Shown: positions 1 to 9,966, counted from the stretch's first letter. The stretch: DNA of 64,000 nt from Pyrus communis (GCF_963583255.1 NC_084814.1:24494815-24558814), one strand, 5' to 3'. Notes: generated by a model from the letters alone, not told the origin. Translations and numbers: made by a program.

Positions 1-1905
1 CGGCGTCTTGACTTCGCCGCACCCTTCTATAATGAGGATTATTATTCGCGCAATGCCAACAGTTCGGGCTCGCCAGTTGATCGCAAAACTTTCAAACCAC
101 CAAGGACATCGGATCAACGCTGGTACAGTTACAATTCTCCGACAGGTTTGTATACGGCGCTGTCCAAATCCCAAAAACGTCGTCGTCAACGGATAGATTG
201 CATGGCTCGGCGACGAGAAGCGCAGGCCAGCCCGGCCAACAAATGGCAACCAAAAAAGGCCGTGGAAGATAGTAGCGAACGGCCAACCCCGACTATCATG
301 ACCGAGTTAGCCGAAGGCAAGAAAGTAGCGGATGCTGATTTCGAAACCACCATTGAGGAGGCTGAGAAACGTATTAAGATCCTTCTCCGGCCTGGGGAAA
401 CGAGAGCTCGTCTAGAGTACTTTACACAAGAGGCCGAAAGGAAACTTTCTCCGTTACCACCGCGCGAGCCGTTTATCAAAATACGGCGCAACTTACACCC
501 TCCATTCCTCGGTGCATCCATGGAATACATGCGAGAATTTCATAAGAAATACTCCGCAAATGATTTGTACGGACTCCCCAAGGCATGTCAGGAAGCCCTC
601 GACTTAGCGCTGACTTGTCCTGATGCCGAGCAAATTATCCAGAAAACTTCTGATCCAGCCATTAAAGCTCGGTTTCAACATATACGGGAGGCTCGGGTCC
701 TGGGTTTTGAGGTCGATCCTTATACATATATCGACACCGCCGAATTACCCTTCTCGCTTGAAGACCTCCAGCATTTACGTTATCATTTCGAAGTTTTCTC
801 GGCTGTATCGCTTTTCGGCCTCACGGCCGACGAGGAACAACGGATAGCACGGTTGGATACGTATCTAGACACGAGGAACGCCCGTATTGCCTATGAAGAA
901 CGAGCCCGTGTAACCAAGGATCAACATGAATCTTCGGCAGTCAACATTGTCGAAGGAAATCGCCCACCCACATTCGATTTGGTTCCTACTTCTCAGATAC
1001 CGGCTCTTACCGAGGAACTCAAAAGTTTAATTCAGGATGTTCCGCCAACTACTACTGAGGCTAGTTCTGCAGACGACGATGACCACGAGCCAATGGGTCC
1101 CTCGGTCCTCGAACATATGGAGATCAGTATGGTCCACGTCCTACCAGCCGAATTCCAGCCAGGTACCCACCAGTCGAATTTCTTGGACGGGGACGTAGTT
1201 ACCGAGGAAGCAACGCAAGTAGACTTCGTCGCAAACGACGACGATAGAGAAAACCGAAGCGGGGACAACCTTACGGCAGCTTTGGCCGAGCTATTTCCCC
1301 GCTCCCCTTCGGTTAATCTCCAACACCTGAAGCCGTTGTATGTCACGGCTCATATCGAAGGATTCCCCATTTCTAAGGTGTTCGTCGACTGCGGTGCCAC
1401 AGTCAACATTATGCCAATCTCCGTCATGAAGGCTTTACGCCGTTCTGATAGTGAACTCATTCCGTCAGGGATTACTATGAGCAGCTTCGTCGGTGACAAG
1501 TCTCAGACCAAAGGCGTACTTCCGTTGGAAGTTAGCATTGCCGGTCGTCAACATATGACAGCTTTCTTTGTCATTGATTCCAAGACCGATTATAACGCAT
1601 TACTTGGTCGCGACTGGATCCACCAAACCAGTTGCATTCCGTCATCACTCTACCAAGTCCTCATCTTTTGGGATGGCAAATCGGTCGTGGTCCACCCAGC
1701 CGATAACCAGCCATTTGAAACCAACATGATTCAGGCTCGCTATTACGATGATCACGTCGGCTACATCACCCTCCAAGGCCTTAACGAGGATGGGCGGCCG
1801 ACGAGAATTTCGGTACAGAAAGTAATTGAGGTCGGCGCCGAGACTGTCCAACAGGATTCGGCGAGACTTGGCTTGGCAGATCTAGTCACCAACGCCGATG
1901 ATTGA
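1..1905 (+). CDS. gag C-terminus plus aspartic protease of Ty3/gypsy element (5' partial)
   Basis: Frame 1 is open from the first base to TGA at 1903-1905, so the true start is upstream. The N-terminal part is charged with Lys/Arg clusters (near 170-240), as expected downstream of a gag nucleocapsid. The last ~180 residues form a retropepsin-like domain: the active-site segment reads Asp-Cys-Gly-Ala followed by Thr-Val-Asn-Ile-Met-Pro (near 1387-1415), then a Leu-Leu-Gly-Arg-Asp-Trp-Ile segment near 1600-1620. Asp-Cys-Gly-Ala replaces the commoner Asp-Thr/Ser-Gly-Ala; plant Ty3 proteases vary at this position, so loss of activity does not follow. The reading frame overlaps the next ORF by 8 bases. 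Confidence 0.85.
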   Translation, partial: RRLDFAAPFYNEDYYSRNANSSGSPVDRKTFKPPRTSDQRWYSYNSPTGLYTALSKSQKRRRQRIDCMARRREAQASPANKWQPKKAVEDSSERPTPTIMTELAEGKKVADADFETTIEEAEKRIKILLRPGETRARLEYFTQEAERKLSPLPPREPFIKIRRNLHPPFLGASMEYMREFHKKYSANDLYGLPKACQEALDLALTCPDAEQIIQKTSDPAIKARFQHIREARVLGFEVDPYTYIDTAELPFSLEDLQHLRYHFEVFSAVSLFGLTADEEQRIARLDTYLDTRNARIAYEERARVTKDQHESSAVNIVEGNRPPTFDLVPTSQIPALTEELKSLIQDVPPTTTEASSADDDDHEPMGPSVLEHMEISMVHVLPAEFQPGTHQSNFLDGDVVTEEATQVDFVANDDDRENRSGDNLTAALAELFPRSPSVNLQHLKPLYVTAHIEGFPISKVFVDCGATVNIMPISVMKALRRSDSELIPSGITMSSFVGDKSQTKGVLPLEVSIAGRQHMTAFFVIDSKTDYNALLGRDWIHQTSCIPSSLYQVLIFWDGKSVVVHPADNQPFETNMIQARYYDDHVGYITLQGLNEDGRPTRISVQKVIEVGAETVQQDSARLGLADLVTNADD

Positions 1906-3406
1906 GCACACCACGCAAGAAAGGCGTCAGGCCGCGGTTTCATCTACAATGGAACGTCTGCTGGCCCATTGGTACGCCATTACCAAGCAACCGCACTCGG
2001 GCGTCAATTTAATCGAATTTCTGGCCGAAGCAGATAACGGCCCCGTTCTTTCTTTCGATAAAGTTCAGGCTGCGCCGGCCGAACTCGAAGACCATCGGCC
2101 TCAAGTCAAGGACCCGTTGGAGGAAGTTAACGTAGGCACGGCCGAGGATCCTCGAACATTGTTTATTAGCGCGTTACTCCCACCGTCCATGAAGGTCGAA
2201 CTACGGAAGTTACTCCACGAATTTAAAGATTGCTTTGCGTGGAGCTATCATGAAATGCCCGGCCTCGACCGAAACCTTGTAGAGCATGAGCTACGCATCA
2301 AGGAGGGGTGTAAACCTTTTCGACAGCCTCCTCGACGATTTTCGAACGAAGTACAGCTCGGCATTAAGGAAGAATTAGTTCGGCTTCTGAAAGCCGGATT
2401 TATTAGGACCGCACGGTATGTCGAATGGTTGGCCAATATCGTCCCCGTGTTAAAGAAAAGCGGTGCCCTTCGCATTTGCATCGATTTCCGTAATCTAAAT
2501 CTGGCTACTCCCAATGACGAGTATACAATGCCGATTTCAGATTTATTAATTGATGCCGCAGCTAATCATGAACTGCTCTCTTTTATGGACGGTCATGCGG
2601 GTTATAACCAGATTTTCATCGCCGAAGCTGACGTCCACAAGACGGCTTTCCGATGCCCGGGGGCACTTGGTACTTATGAATGGGTCGTCATGCCTTTCGG
2701 CCTCAAGAATGCCGGCGCCACATACCAACGAGCCATGAATATGATCTTCCACGACTTAATCGGTACAATCGTCGAAGTTTATATCGATGATGTGGTCGTG
2801 AAATCCAAACGTCGTCAAACACATCTGGACGACCTGAGGCAAGCGTTCCTTCGCATGCGCAAGAACAACCTCAAGATGAACCCGGCCAAGTGTGCTTTCG
2901 GTGTTTCGGCCGGTAATTTCCTAGGATTTTTAGTGCACCACCGCGGTATCGAAGTCGACGAAAATAAAGCTCGCGCCATCATTAGCGCCCCACCACCAAC
3001 GACAAAGAAGCAGCTCCAGTCGTTACTCGGGCAGATAAATTTCCTCCGTCGCTTCATCGCCAATTCGGCGGGTAAGATGAAGGCATTCTCTACGCTCTTG
3101 AAACTTAAGGATACCGACAAATTTGAATGGCGCGAAGAACATCAAATGGCATTTACACAAATCAAGGTGGCTCTTTCAACCCCACCCGTGCTCGTTCCAC
3201 CATGTCGCAACAAACCCTTGAAATTATACATTTCGGCAGCTACTGAATCCATTGGTTGTCTCCTCGCTCAAGACAACAATGGAGGGCATGAACAAGCGAT
3301 CTTTTATCTTAGCCGAAATCTGAATTCACCAGAGCTCAATTACTTCCCTGTCGAAAAACTGTGCTTAGCTTTGTTTTTTGCTGTGTCCAAGAGGCCACCC
3401 AAGTAA
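1898..3406 (+). pseudogene. reverse transcriptase with truncated RNase H (pol fragment)
   Basis: This 502-residue frame-2 ORF encodes a gypsy-type reverse transcriptase. It shows the fingers segment with Arg-Ile-Cys-Ile-Asp-Phe-Arg-Asn-Leu-Asn (near 2470), the palm segment ending Met-Pro-Phe-Gly-Leu-Lys-Asn-Ala, and the catalytic box Tyr-Ile-Asp-Asp-Val-Val-Val-Lys-Ser (near 2780-2806). The thumb region follows, and an RNase H domain begins near 3220. RNase H stops after the stretch Glu-Lys-Leu-Cys-Leu-Ala-Leu and runs into unrelated codons and TAA at 3404. The rest of RNase H is missing, with the integrase zinc-binding region starting at once, so about 1 kb of pol appears deleted. RT alone looks intact. 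Confidence 0.85.
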
Positions 3407-4503
3407 TGGCCGAGGTACATGAAGGAATTTGTGGGGCACATCAGTCCGGACGAAAGATGCGTTGGTTGCTCCGACGACACGGTTATTTCTGACCCAATAT
3501 ATTAAAAGATTGTATCGAATATGCACGGAGATGCGTCCCATGCCAAATTCATGGACCTGTACAGAGAGCCCCGGCCGAATTACTACACTCGGTCACTAAA
3601 CCTTGGCCGTTCAGGGGTTGGGCAATGGACGTAATTGGCAAAATCACGCCATCATCAGGGGCAGCGAAACACGCGTGGATAATGGTAGCAACTGACTATT
3701 TCACTAAGTGGGTCGAGGCAAGGTCATACGCCGAATTAACTGCTAAAGAAGTATGCAACTTCGTAGAAGAGAATATTGTGACCAGATTCGGCGTGCCAGA
3801 AACGATCATAACTGATAATGGCACTATATTTACGGCCGATAGGTTTAGGGAATACGCGGCAAGTTTGAATATCCGACTGGAGCAATCTACGCCGTATTAC
3901 CCACAGGCAAACGGGCAGGCCGAGGCAAGCAATAAAGTGTTGATCGGCATCCTTGAAAAAATGGTAAAAGAGAAACCAGGGTTGTGGCATTTGAAGTTAA
4001 ATGAAGCATTATGGGCATACCGAACTTCACCCCGGTCGGCTACTGGAACCACTCCCTACGCGTTGACTTATGGACACGACGCTATGTTACCAGTCGAATT
4101 GAGTATAAGCTCGTTGCGAGTAATTGAGCAGAATGATTTGTGCAGTATTGAATATAGTCAAGCGATGCGACAAGAGTTAGAAGACTTGGAAGAAAGTCGA
4201 ATCGACGCGGGTAACTTGTTGATAGCACAAAAGAAAATTGCCGAGCGAGCATATAATCAGCGTGTAAGACAAAAAACGTTCGGCGAGGGAGAACTGGTTT
4301 GGCAAACTGTGTTGCCTGTTGGAATAAAAGACCCCAGATTTGGCAAGTGGTCGCCAAATTGGGAAGGGCCATTCATCGTTCACAAAGTCCTCGGCAAGGG
4401 GGCATATCATCTAAGAGATCGGACGGGTTCAGTTCACAAATTACCGATTAATGGAAAGTTTTTAAAGAAGTACTATCCAATTACATGGGAAATGCAAGAG
4501 TAA
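3407..4503 (+). pseudogene. integrase (zinc-binding, catalytic core, C-terminal domain) with an in-frame TGA
   Basis: Frame 1 carries the whole integrase after the pol deletion. The His-His-Cys-Cys zinc-binding region lies at 3412-3545 (His-x6-His near 3418-3440; Cys-Val-Pro-Cys near 3533-3544). TGA at 3490-3492 interrupts it, in frame with the core. The catalytic core has the first Asp in Met-Asp-Val-Ile (3625), the second in Thr-Asp-Asn-Gly (near 3812-3823) and the Glu in Gly-Gln-Ala-Glu-Ala (near 3912-3926), the D,D-35-E layout. A chromodomain-like or SH3-like tail with a Trp-Glu-Gly-Pro-Phe segment lies near 4360-4376. The longest stop-free stretch begins at 3493. The stop and the missing upstream pol make it non-functional as it stands. 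Confidence 0.85.
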
Positions 4504-4600
4504 GACCATTGTATTGAGAGCAAGACGACCATTGTATAGCAAAACGACCATTGTATTGATAACAGAAAATCATTACAAGTACAAATACAATGATGAACTC

Positions 4601-5242
4601 CTAAGGGGTCGAGGGGAGGTAAGTCTCAAGGGCAGCTTTCAGCTCCAGCCACTTCGCCTCGCTCAAAATTATCTCAGCCTGCCGCGTTTTCTTGTTGCAC
4701 TGCAGTTGCTGGATACGCCGTGCGCCGGCAGCGAAGGCCGTCAGCCGAGCCTTGTTAGCCTCAAAATCCTTCTCAAGCTCGGAAGCAGCAGCCGACCTTT
4801 GACGTTGAAGGTCAGAAATCTGACGCTGGAGGTCAGAGATCTGGAGATCAAACTCGGTCAGCTTTGCTTTCTTTGCTTTGAAAGCCTCCATCTCTACTCG
4901 GCCAGCCTCATGCGCAACCTTGGCCACCTTCAAATCGTCCTCGGCCTGTAGGGCACGCTTAAAGATAAGAAAGTGTTGCCGAGTCCGCTCTAGGAGGTCG
5001 GTCAGGAAAGAGATGCCCTCCGGGCTCAGGTGACCACCGCTGGCAAGGTCATTAAGACACTCCCCAACAGAGTCAAGGCCCTTGCTCCGGAGAGCTTGGG
5101 AAGCAGTCAGAGATAGGACTTCGTGCAGCTTCACGAAGACTTCGGCGGGCGTGTCTCCTGCCGATTCGGCCGGAGCTGCAGAGGAGCCGACCTCCCCGGT
5201 CGTGCTTTGAAGCAGAGCGTCAAGTTCCACTTCCCACGATGG
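4601..5242 (-). pseudogene. antisense retroelement gene, 3' exon (coiled-coil tail)
   Basis: The minus-strand frame runs from a splice acceptor (a pyrimidine-rich stretch ending in AG, exon start at 5242) to a stop at 4601. The nearest upstream codon used as a start would be GTG, so I read this as an internal or last exon rather than a complete gene. The product is acidic Ala/Ser/Glu-rich, then a long helix with repeated Asp/Ser-Leu-Gln-Arg-Gln heptads (near 4790-4850), i.e. a coiled coil. It belongs with the PMD exon at 7403-8282, which reads in the same direction. The exons that should join them are now flipped onto the plus strand at 5379-6870. Confidence 0.6.
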
Positions 5243-5382
5243 CTGTGCGCATAAAAGGAAAATGTGAGGGAAAGTAAGGCGTGATATGGTGCATAAAGAA
5301 AAAGGGGATTGTTTTAGACCTGCTGAGAGGAGACTTCGGCCATGCCCTCTGGGTCATTGCTCGAACCCAGGGAGCTTAATGG
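5062..5382 (+). repeat. 321-bp direct repeat, copy 1 (B1)
   Basis: This segment recurs at 6873-7193 in the same orientation at a constant offset of 1811, with nearly no differences (one G/A seen near 5148). It includes the antisense exon start and its intron acceptor. Copy 1 ends in the ATGG where the flipped segment begins. Confidence 0.85.
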
Positions 5383-6872
5383 ATAAGGAGCTGCTTATGG
5401 CGGCCCTGAGTCTATGGTGTTCGGCCACCAACACCATGATCCTGCCTTTCGGCCCACTCGGCCCCACAATCCTTGACGTCTCGGCCATCCTTGGGACTTC
5501 CCCGACCGGCCTTCCTATTGACGCTGCCCTTTCCGGATACCCTTCTCCTCTCGACCTGAAGGCACTATTCGACGAAAGGGCCGTCGAGACGCTAAGCCGG
5601 GACGACCGGGAGCCCTCAAGGGAAGAAGTTCAGAAGCTGCACAAGAATTTCTTCAACTATAACACGCTCATTCTTCACTTCGCCGGCCGAGGCGAAGAAG
5701 GTCTTAGGAAGGGAGAGCACGAGGCCTTCCTCTTCTACTGGTACAACAAATTCATCTGTTGTACCAGGTCAAATAAATGCCTGGTGGAGAATATGCCGGT
5801 GGCCCAGGCACTGGCTAATGGTCGCTTGCTGGCGCTCAGTCCAGCCATACTCGCCAACCTCTACCGCTGCCTGGCCGAGGCGACCATTGGCAAGATTGAC
5901 CCGCACCAGAACGGACCCCTCTGGGTGTTCCAACTCTGGTTGCAGGTCTACTTCTCCACCCTTCGACCGGAGGTTCCTGCCTTCCAGCGAACGGCCGCCC
6001 TCGGCCTTCAACTGGCCTCTCGACCAGCGCCACCTCACCGGGCAGCCGAGGTTTTCAAACACTTCCTCAGCCTCGACGTCCTCTCGGATGACGAGTTCTT
6101 GGTGTGCCGGCGCCAGGAGTACCCATCCTCGCTTAGACTCCCTACGGCAGCATGGGCCGAGTCTGAGGATGCGGGCATCCGCCAGCGCTGGGGGTCGTTT
6201 GTCTTGGCTCGCGACCTTCCACTTGGTTGCGATGCTCGCCGAGCCAGCTGGGAGGTTTATCACCCTCATTTTCTCGCCCGGCAGCTCGGCTATCTTCAAG
6301 GCTGTCCAGTCCCCCTGCTCGCCTCTCGGTCGCTCCTAAGTCGGGGACGTCTTATTGGTTCCTCTGAAAGGGAATGCAAGACGTCAGACCAGGAGTTCCA
6401 GGAGAAGTGCAGGAAATTTCGGCTTCGGCCGACGGTTCCTGAGTCTTTGGGAACTGACACCTTCGGGGATTGGTGGGAGGAATATACCGGAGACTTCTTC
6501 GGCGCCCCGGCCGAAGATCTGGTAAAGAAAATTTTCGGCGATCGGCCCAGATCAGCATCCTCGACTCACCCTAAGGAGTCGGCCCAAGGTAGTATTTCCG
6601 TTTCTTTCCTCCTTTTGTTTTATTTCTCGTCCCTGTTATTAATTACTTTGCTCCAGGGGGTCGTGGGTCGAAGGCGGTCGAAGTAGTCGCTGCGGTGCCA
6701 AAGGCGAAGAAGCTAGTGCCCAAGAAGGCAATCCTTGTCACCGAGCGAACGGTGCCTTCCAAACGCCCCCACCGAGAGGCCGAGCCTGCGGAGGAGACCC
6801 CTCGCCCTTCTAAACGTGTCAAGAAATTGGCGAAGAAGGGCGACCGGGAAATTCATGTCGTTCCCAGTGATA
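5379..6872 (+). pseudogene. inverted middle segment of the antisense PMD gene
   Basis: On the plus strand an ATG at 5379 opens a PMD (aminotransferase-like plant mobile domain) reading frame to about 6586. Landmarks are a Leu-Trp-Cys-Ser-Ala-Thr segment, a Pro-Phe-Gly-Pro-Leu-Gly-Pro-Thr-Ile-Leu-Asp segment and the later Trp-Val-Phe-Gln-Leu-Trp-Leu. A likely intron (GTAGTA donor after 6586, CAG acceptor at about 6656) leads to a Lys/Arg/Pro-rich exon at 6657-6870. Bases 5379-5843 are an inverted copy of 7455-7919 on the minus strand, and both flanks carry the 321-bp direct repeat. So this is the centre of the element's own antisense gene turned round by rearrangement, not a separate host gene. 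An ORF also runs through from 5286, but codons before 5379 are repeat sequence. Confidence 0.7.
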
Positions 6873-7193
6873 CCCCAACAGAGTCAAGGCCCTTGCTCCG
6901 GAGAGCTTGGGAAGCAGTCAGAGATAGGACTTCGTGCAGCTTCACGAAGACTTCGGCAGGCGTGTCTCCTGCCGATTCGGCCGGAGCTGCAGAGGAGCCG
7001 ACCTCCCCGGTCGTGCTTTGAAGCAGAGCGTCAAGTTCCACTTCCCACGATGGCTGTGCGCATAAAAGGAAAATGTGAGGGAAAGTAAGGCGTGATATGG
7101 TGCATAAAGAAAAAGGGGATTGTTTTAGACCTGCTGAGAGGAGACTTCGGCCATGCCCTCTGGGTCATTGCTCGAACCCAGGGAGCTTAATGG
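6873..7193 (+). repeat. 321-bp direct repeat, copy 2 (B2)
   Basis: This is the second copy of 5062-5382. It joins the 3' end of the flipped segment at the CCCCAACA word and leads into a 261-bp spacer (7194-7454). Confidence 0.85.
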
Positions 7194-7402
7194 CCGAGCC
7201 CAGTGCCTTAGACCGCTACGCAATTCACGCGGCCGATGGAGTTTATCTACATTTGATGGCCACGACGGCGGCCAGGAAATATAGACAACGCCCCTCGGCG
7301 CGTAAAATTGCCGGTGAAATGAATGTTCAGGCACCTGACATTTAATATCGTTTCAAAAACAATGTCACAAAAAACTCAAAACACAAAAGAAACAATACTT
7401 AC

Positions 7403-8282
7403 AAAGGCCGAAGAGACTTTCTGTGGAGGAATGGGAGGGTCTTCGTCCTGCGGGTGGACTGAGCGCCAGCAAGCGACCATTAGCCAGTGCCTGGGCCACC
7501 GGCATATTCTCCACCAGGCATTTATTTGACCTGGTACAACAGATGAATTTGTTGTACCAGTAGAAGAGGAAGGCCTCGTGCTCTCCCTTCCTAAGACCTT
7601 CTTCGCCTCGGCCGGCGAAGTGAAGAATGAGCGTGTTATAGTTGAAGAAATTCTTGTGCAGCTTCTGAACTTCTTCCCTTGAGGGCTCCCGGTCGTCCCG
7701 GCTTAGCGTCTCGACGGCCCTTTCGTCGAATAGTGCCTTCAGGTCGAGAGGAGAAGGGTATCCGGAAAGGGCAGCGTCAATAGGAAGGCCGGTCGGGGAA
7801 GTCCCAAGGATGGCCGAGACGTCAAGGATTGTGGGGCCGAGTGGGCCGAAAGGCAGGATCATGGTGTTGGTGGCCGAACACCATAGACTCAGGGCCGCCA
7901 TAAGCAGCTCCTTATCCATGGCGACCTCCATGGTCGACAGGATGATGGCATCATAAATACCTAAAGCCTTCCATTCCTTGGAGAAGAATGTGCTCATCCG
8001 GTTGACCCAGGCAGCCCAAGCCGCAGTAGTCGACGGCCAGGCTCCCTGAGGCCGCGCCAGAGTCCATTTCGACCAGTCGAACCCCTGCAGCAGGGGTGTT
8101 AGGCACTGTTCCTTGAGCAGGTTAGTGACAGACGACGGCACTGTGTCTCTGAAAAGGGGACCCAGAATTTGGTGGGTCGTGGCCATGTCTTCTTCAAATC
8201 GTAGCGTCTTGACGGCGCTCCGGTCGACGAAATCCTTGCACTTGTTGATCTCATCAGAGAACTTTGAAATGAAGGAGGCCAT
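7403..8282 (-). pseudogene. antisense retroelement gene, 5' exon (N-terminal plant mobile domain)
   Basis: The ATG at 8282 (minus) opens a frame of about 290 codons to a GTAAGT donor at 7402. The frame is also open to 8354, but only with a TTG start, so 8282 is preferred. The protein starts with a Lys/Asp-rich helix, then enters the PMD fold shared with the plus-strand copy at 5379-5843. After 7455 the homology with that copy stops and a short Ser-rich tail precedes the donor. A TATAAATA box lies on the minus strand at 8418-8425, about 135 bases upstream of the ATG. PMD proteins include host MAIN/MAIL factors in silencing and versions captured by Ty3 and Mutator-like elements. This one is embedded in a retroelement; the rest of its gene is inverted or displaced. 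Confidence 0.65.
7455..7919 (-). repeat. 465-bp inverted repeat partner of 5379-5843
   Basis: Read on the minus strand from the ATG at 7919 to 7455, it matches 5379-5843 over equal length, and the proteins agree residue for residue over this span. Homology starts at ATGG and ends at CAGTCCA on both sides. Confidence 0.85.
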
Positions 8283-8417
8283 TTGTGGAGAAGAGATGTT
8301 TCTGGAAAAAGAAGGTATTGCAGAAGAACTGGAAGGTTTGATTTGAACGAACAAGGATGAGGAATTTGAGATTTTAGAATTTCTGAAAGCGTAAAAGGCA
8401 AATGGCAGAAATATGGG

Positions 8418-8425
8418 TATTTATA
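8418..8425 (-). promoter_or_regulatory. TATA box for the antisense PMD gene
   Basis: The minus-strand sequence reads TATAAATA, flanked by GGCC and CCC, upstream of the ATG at 8282. It is the only consensus TATA box near the 5' end of the antisense exon. Use as a promoter is inferred from position. Confidence 0.55.
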
Positions 8426-8831
8426 GGCCTTTCAGGATGAATATCAAACGTCTGGGATTCAAAAGGCACTGGTTCAAATTGGGGGGAAATTTAACCGGGA
8501 AAGGCTCAATCATTTCGGATATTTTGGGAAACTGCGAAGAGGGGATCGAGGAGTCGAAAATCCAGGACGCACGATTGCGTGCGACGCCAGTTTTAAGGCA
8601 TTAATAAGGATGAGACGTTTCAGTTAGCGCACGGTTTCGAGGCCCACGATTGAAAGTTTTAAGAGCGGCGGAGAATCGACACGTGGCCACGCTTTGGGGG
8701 CAGCAAGAAAAGTGCAATCATGCTTCATAAATGCGCAGGAATAACGGTCATTAAGTTCAAAAAAGCAATAAACGTTTTCGCTTCTTCAAGGTCGAGGCCC
8801 GACCAAGAGCTAACAGTCGGCGACCTCAGAA

Positions 8832-8843
8832 GCGAGGGGGCAA
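8832..8843 (+). promoter_or_regulatory. polypurine tract of the LTR retrotransposon
   Basis: GCGAGGGGGCAA lies directly before the TGTT that opens the 3' LTR, as expected for the plus-strand primer of reverse transcription. Confidence 0.75.
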
Positions 8844-9157
8844 TGTTTGGGCCCGAAATATTATTGCTGGGCCGAGCAGCAGGATGTGCTCGGCCCAAGG
8901 AGATGATAAATACTATGGGCCGAATAATAAGGCCCGGACCAGCTGGCAGGGTCGGCCAAATCCCATCAGAGGTAATCCGGATAAATAGAAAGGTCGAGGA
9001 AATCCTGATGCAATTAGGATTCTCGACCAGCAAGGAATGAAGTCCCGAAAAGAAGGAAAATTCAGAATCCCAGTAGGAGTAGGATTGTTCGAGGAAGAGG
9101 CGAATTGGGAAAAGGACTCCCGATCCAAATCGGAGTCAGATTCAAGGAATGGGGGAC

Positions 9158-9165
9158 TATAAATA
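9158..9165 (+). promoter_or_regulatory. LTR TATA box
   Basis: TATAAATA sits about 315 bases into the LTR, in a normal position for the U3 promoter of a plant LTR retrotransposon. Confidence 0.6.
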
Positions 9166-9270
9166 CAAGAAATCATGCAACAGAAAAGGAGCTTCACAAT
9201 CAGCATACAATTGCCCTGCGCAAAACCTCTCAAACACCTTGAGTTTTTTCCTTTTCTTTTCCTGCCGACA

Positions 9271-9395
9271 CACCTTCAGTTTAGATAAACAGCACTGTGG
9301 AAGCGCCCGGCGAGCACCTTCAGTTTGGATAAACAGCACTGCTGCCGCAGAATCAACCGACCGAGAAGCACCTTCAGTTTGGATAAACAGCACTG
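9271..9395 (+). repeat. three spaced copies of a 27-bp LTR motif
   Basis: The copies are at 9271-9297, 9315-9341 and 9369-9395. Each begins CACCTTCAGTTT and ends GATAAACAGCACTG around one variable A/G. They are separated by unrelated GC-rich spacers of 17 and 27 bases and lie 106-230 bases downstream of the TATA box. Confidence 0.8.
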
Positions 9396-9966
9396 CGTCG
9401 AGGTCGACCGATTATCTATCCAAGTCTCGGTCGAGAAAGGTTTTCGAACCTTTGTTGGCAGAGGTCACCTTGCTAAGCTTTCTCGGCATAGTTAGGTGTT
9501 ACGAATCGCATTGCTCGGCGTACAGGACGCCGAGTGGTTTTATGATTGGATACTCGCAAGTAGGTTTCAGGGTTCGGCATTCCGACGGCCGAACTACGTT
9601 TACCATCAAGACATACATCACGTTCGAGTACCTGTGCCCATACACCTTGGTCTCGATTCGACGTGCTTATACTCTCACGAATATAATCACGGTGACCGAA
9701 TCGGGCTCCGACGATTATTGAACTCTGCAGAATTGGCAGCCTTGTCTTCAGGCTGTAGAACTCAGAGACCGAGAGCGTTCCTTCCTCGGTCGCAATCGCA
9801 AGATACAGAAGTCAACGACGCGCTCCAAGCGACATCAACAAATTGTACTCCTCGGCCGAGCTCGGCCGACGAGTTGGCACGCCCCGCATTCAACCGAAGG
9901 ACGTAGTTAGCTCACTAGTTGCTCGGCCTGCGCGCCACGTAGGTTTTGTAATTATTAGGGTCAACA

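Larger units (their letters stand above)
1..9966 (+). mobile_element. 3' portion of a Tat/Ogre-like Ty3/gypsy LTR retrotransposon
   Basis: The order seen is gag C-terminus and protease, reverse transcriptase, RNase H fragment, integrase, antisense PMD region, polypurine tract and 3' LTR. Protease before RT before integrase is the Ty3/gypsy order. A long extra region with an antisense gene between integrase and 3' LTR is typical of the plant Tat/Ogre group. The gag reading frame is open to base 1, so the 5' LTR and most of gag lie outside the window. The copy is defective: pol has an internal deletion and a stop, and the antisense region is rearranged. No second LTR is visible, so age and target-site duplication cannot be judged. 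Confidence 0.9.
8844..9966 (+). repeat. 3' long terminal repeat (about 1.1 kb)
   Basis: The repeat begins TGTT right after the polypurine tract and ends AACA at 9966, giving the short inverted TG...CA ends of an LTR. Inside are a TATA box at 9158-9165 and three copies of a 27-bp motif at 9271-9395. Base composition and the recurring CTCGGCC/GGCCGA words match the element interior. The 3' end is inferred from the terminal inverted repeat, because the 5' LTR is outside the window. Confidence 0.8.

Noticed and set aside
9149..9906. ORFs inside the LTR (9149-9721 and 9496-9906)
   Set aside because: They run through the triplicated LTR motif and non-coding LTR; no known protein, and no conservation can be argued.
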